Origin: UMGS75 sp964507405
Lineage (GTDB): Bacteria; Bacillota_I; Bacilli_A; ML615J-28; CAG-313
DNA length: 64,000 nt
Direction: 5' to 3'
Assembly (NCBI GenBank): GCA_964507405.1
Contig: CAZDPJ010000005.1
Span: 3,916 to 67,915, forward strand
Below, in pieces: positions 63,210-64,000 of this stretch (position 1 is the stretch's first letter; each line of letters begins with the position of its first letter). The translations under genes were made by a program, and so were the position numbers. The notes beneath the pieces are model-generated. The model was given only the letters and a program-made list of their open reading frames with translations. It made no database searches and was not told where the DNA came from.

Positions 63210-63932
63210 ATGACTTTACAAGAAAAAAAACAATATGTTAATGAGTACAAACATGTTATTCCTGAAGAAGAATTAAAATTATTTGAATTCAATTTTGCAT
63301 GCGTACTTACAAAAAATTCATCTTGTATTGAAGGAAATCAAATTGTAACAGTGGAGGATGTTGTTTCTATAACTAAAGGTTATAATGTTAGAATTGATGA
63401 AACATTAAAACGTAGCATTTATAATCATTTTAAAACTTATAATTATATGTTAGATTATATTGATTCTGGAAAAGAATTCAACGAAGATTTTGTTAAAGAT
63501 TTACATGAAATGTTACTAGAAGGTATTATTAATGGTGGCTTATATCGTAATATTAATTTAAGTATAAAAAATTCTAATCATACACCATGTGATTATATAA
63601 AGGTATATGATCGTATGAGTAAATATTTTAATACTTTAGCAAATTTTGAAGGAACAGATCTTGAAAAAGCTGCTTATGCTCATCTTCAAATTGCTAAAAT
63701 TCATCCATTCTTAGATGGAAATGGTCGTTTAGCAAGATTAATACTTAATTTCATGTTAATTAAAGCTGGTTATTTACCAATATCAATTCATGCTAAAAAG
63801 AAACTTGAATATTTTGATTTATTAGAAGAATTTAAAGTAAATAAAACACAAAAACCATTTGAAGAATATCTTGAAAAACTATTAAATCGTGAATATGATC
63901 GAATGATTGAATTAATTGATCGTTATCGATAA
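63210..63932 (+). CDS. Fic family protein (class II)
   Basis: A 240-residue protein with the Fic core HPFLDGNGRLAR (His165), which transfers AMP or another nucleotide part to a hydroxyl group. An N-terminal inhibitory helix motif SSCIEGN (Ser37...Glu41-Gly42) fits the class II [S/T]xxxE[G/N] autoinhibition pattern, so no separate antitoxin is needed and none is seen. ATG 63210 is preferred over GTG 63201 because GAGGAG is just before the latter. TGGTATACT (63180-63188) may be an extended -10. The target protein is unknown. Confidence 0.9.
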   Translation: MTLQEKKQYVNEYKHVIPEEELKLFEFNFACVLTKNSSCIEGNQIVTVEDVVSITKGYNVRIDETLKRSIYNHFKTYNYMLDYIDSGKEFNEDFVKDLHEMLLEGIINGGLYRNINLSIKNSNHTPCDYIKVYDRMSKYFNTLANFEGTDLEKAAYAHLQIAKIHPFLDGNGRLARLILNFMLIKAGYLPISIHAKKKLEYFDLLEEFKVNKTQKPFEEYLEKLLNREYDRMIELIDRYR

Positions 63933-63938
63933 AATTTT

Positions 63939-63984
63939 GACAAATAGGGTCTTTTAAACATGTCTCTATTTGTCTTTTTTTATT
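63939..63984 (+). terminator. Intrinsic terminator after fic
   Basis: 9-bp stem GACAAATAG / CTATTTGTC (63939-63947 with 63966-63974), large loop, then a T run. Confidence 0.7.
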
Positions 63985-64000
63985 GTTTTTTACTTTAATA

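Noticed and set aside
63210..63932. Fic toxin-antitoxin pair
   Set aside because: No antitoxin gene is adjacent; the inhibitory SxxxEG motif is within the same protein, so it is treated as a self-regulated class II Fic.
1..64000. CRISPR arrays, insertion sequences, prophage genes, integrase or attachment sites
   Set aside because: No regularly spaced repeats, transposase or integrase frames, or duplicated tRNA ends were seen. The two tRNA genes have no visible partial copies nearby.

Overview
The window comes from a very AT-rich (about 28 % GC, estimated by eye), densely packed, low-GC Gram-positive genome. TGA is a genuine stop and Trp is TGG, so this is not a TGA=Trp Mollicute. Seven N-terminal lipobox proteins, LspA, T-box and yybP-ykoY leaders, a PotABCD operon, and a Spo0A/SpoIVB/SpoIIIAH/SpoVB set suggest an endospore-forming member of the Bacilli/Erysipelotrichia, probably an uncultured gut-type lineage with a compact genome. 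The lineage is inferred; no rRNA or ribosomal protein gene is present to fix it.

Layout. 1-1.4 kb: end of an ABC importer (permease plus lipoprotein binding protein). 1.4-4.5 kb: a YdjI-like SPFH/zinc-ribbon protein, a YdjG-like zinc-ribbon membrane protein and a NadC homologue that has lost most quinolinate-binding residues. 4.5-10.9 kb: yrzE-like, yrbG-like, an unknown gene, spoVB-like, apt, relA and dtd, the same neighbourhood as in Bacillus subtilis. 10.9-15.1 kb: three genes continuing from relA-dtd: a GAF protein with degenerate GGDEF- and EAL-like regions, a large membrane protein, and a stand-alone SpoIIIAH-like protein. 15.1-34.9 kb: accessory region with surface lipoproteins (endonuclease I, C39-like peptidase, beta-helix-like protein, 5'-nucleotidase, defective sialate O-acetylesterase-like protein), an RluA-family synthase, a P-type ATPase behind a yybP-ykoY (Mn2+) riboswitch and tRNA-Cys, PFK, DegV, a U32/RlhA-like protein, MATE, TrmL, a hexosamine-kinase-like protein, tRNA-Lys and a DUF4143 remnant. 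34.9-42.5 kb: nusB-xseA-xseB-dxs-recN-spoIVB-spo0A, a classical Firmicute order lacking folD, ispA, tlyA and argR. 42.6-44.1 kb: a small membrane protein and dinB, which appears to start at ATT. 44.2-49.7 kb: XRE-cupin regulator and potABCD, with extra domains on PotA, PotC and PotD. 49.8-53.6 kb: T-box leader, hisS, aspS, dCMP deaminase. 53.5-59.4 kb: YlbL-like protease, small membrane protein, lspA, rluD, trkA, trkH. 59.4-64 kb: rnhC (reverse strand), mutS2, thioredoxin-like, fic.

How the genes connect. LspA would process the many lipoproteins. RelA/Apt/Dtd link purine salvage, (p)ppGpp and tRNA quality control. Spo0A, SpoIVB, SpoIIIAH and SpoVB belong to entry into sporulation, sigma-K signalling, the forespore feeding channel and cortex precursor flipping. 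Ion homeostasis is represented by the riboswitch-controlled ATPase and TrkAH. Regulation visible in the DNA includes good sigma-A promoters, many intrinsic terminators, two attenuating leaders, a Spo0A box upstream of spo0A and palindromes in front of the pot operon. No insertion sequence, prophage, CRISPR array or rRNA gene was seen.
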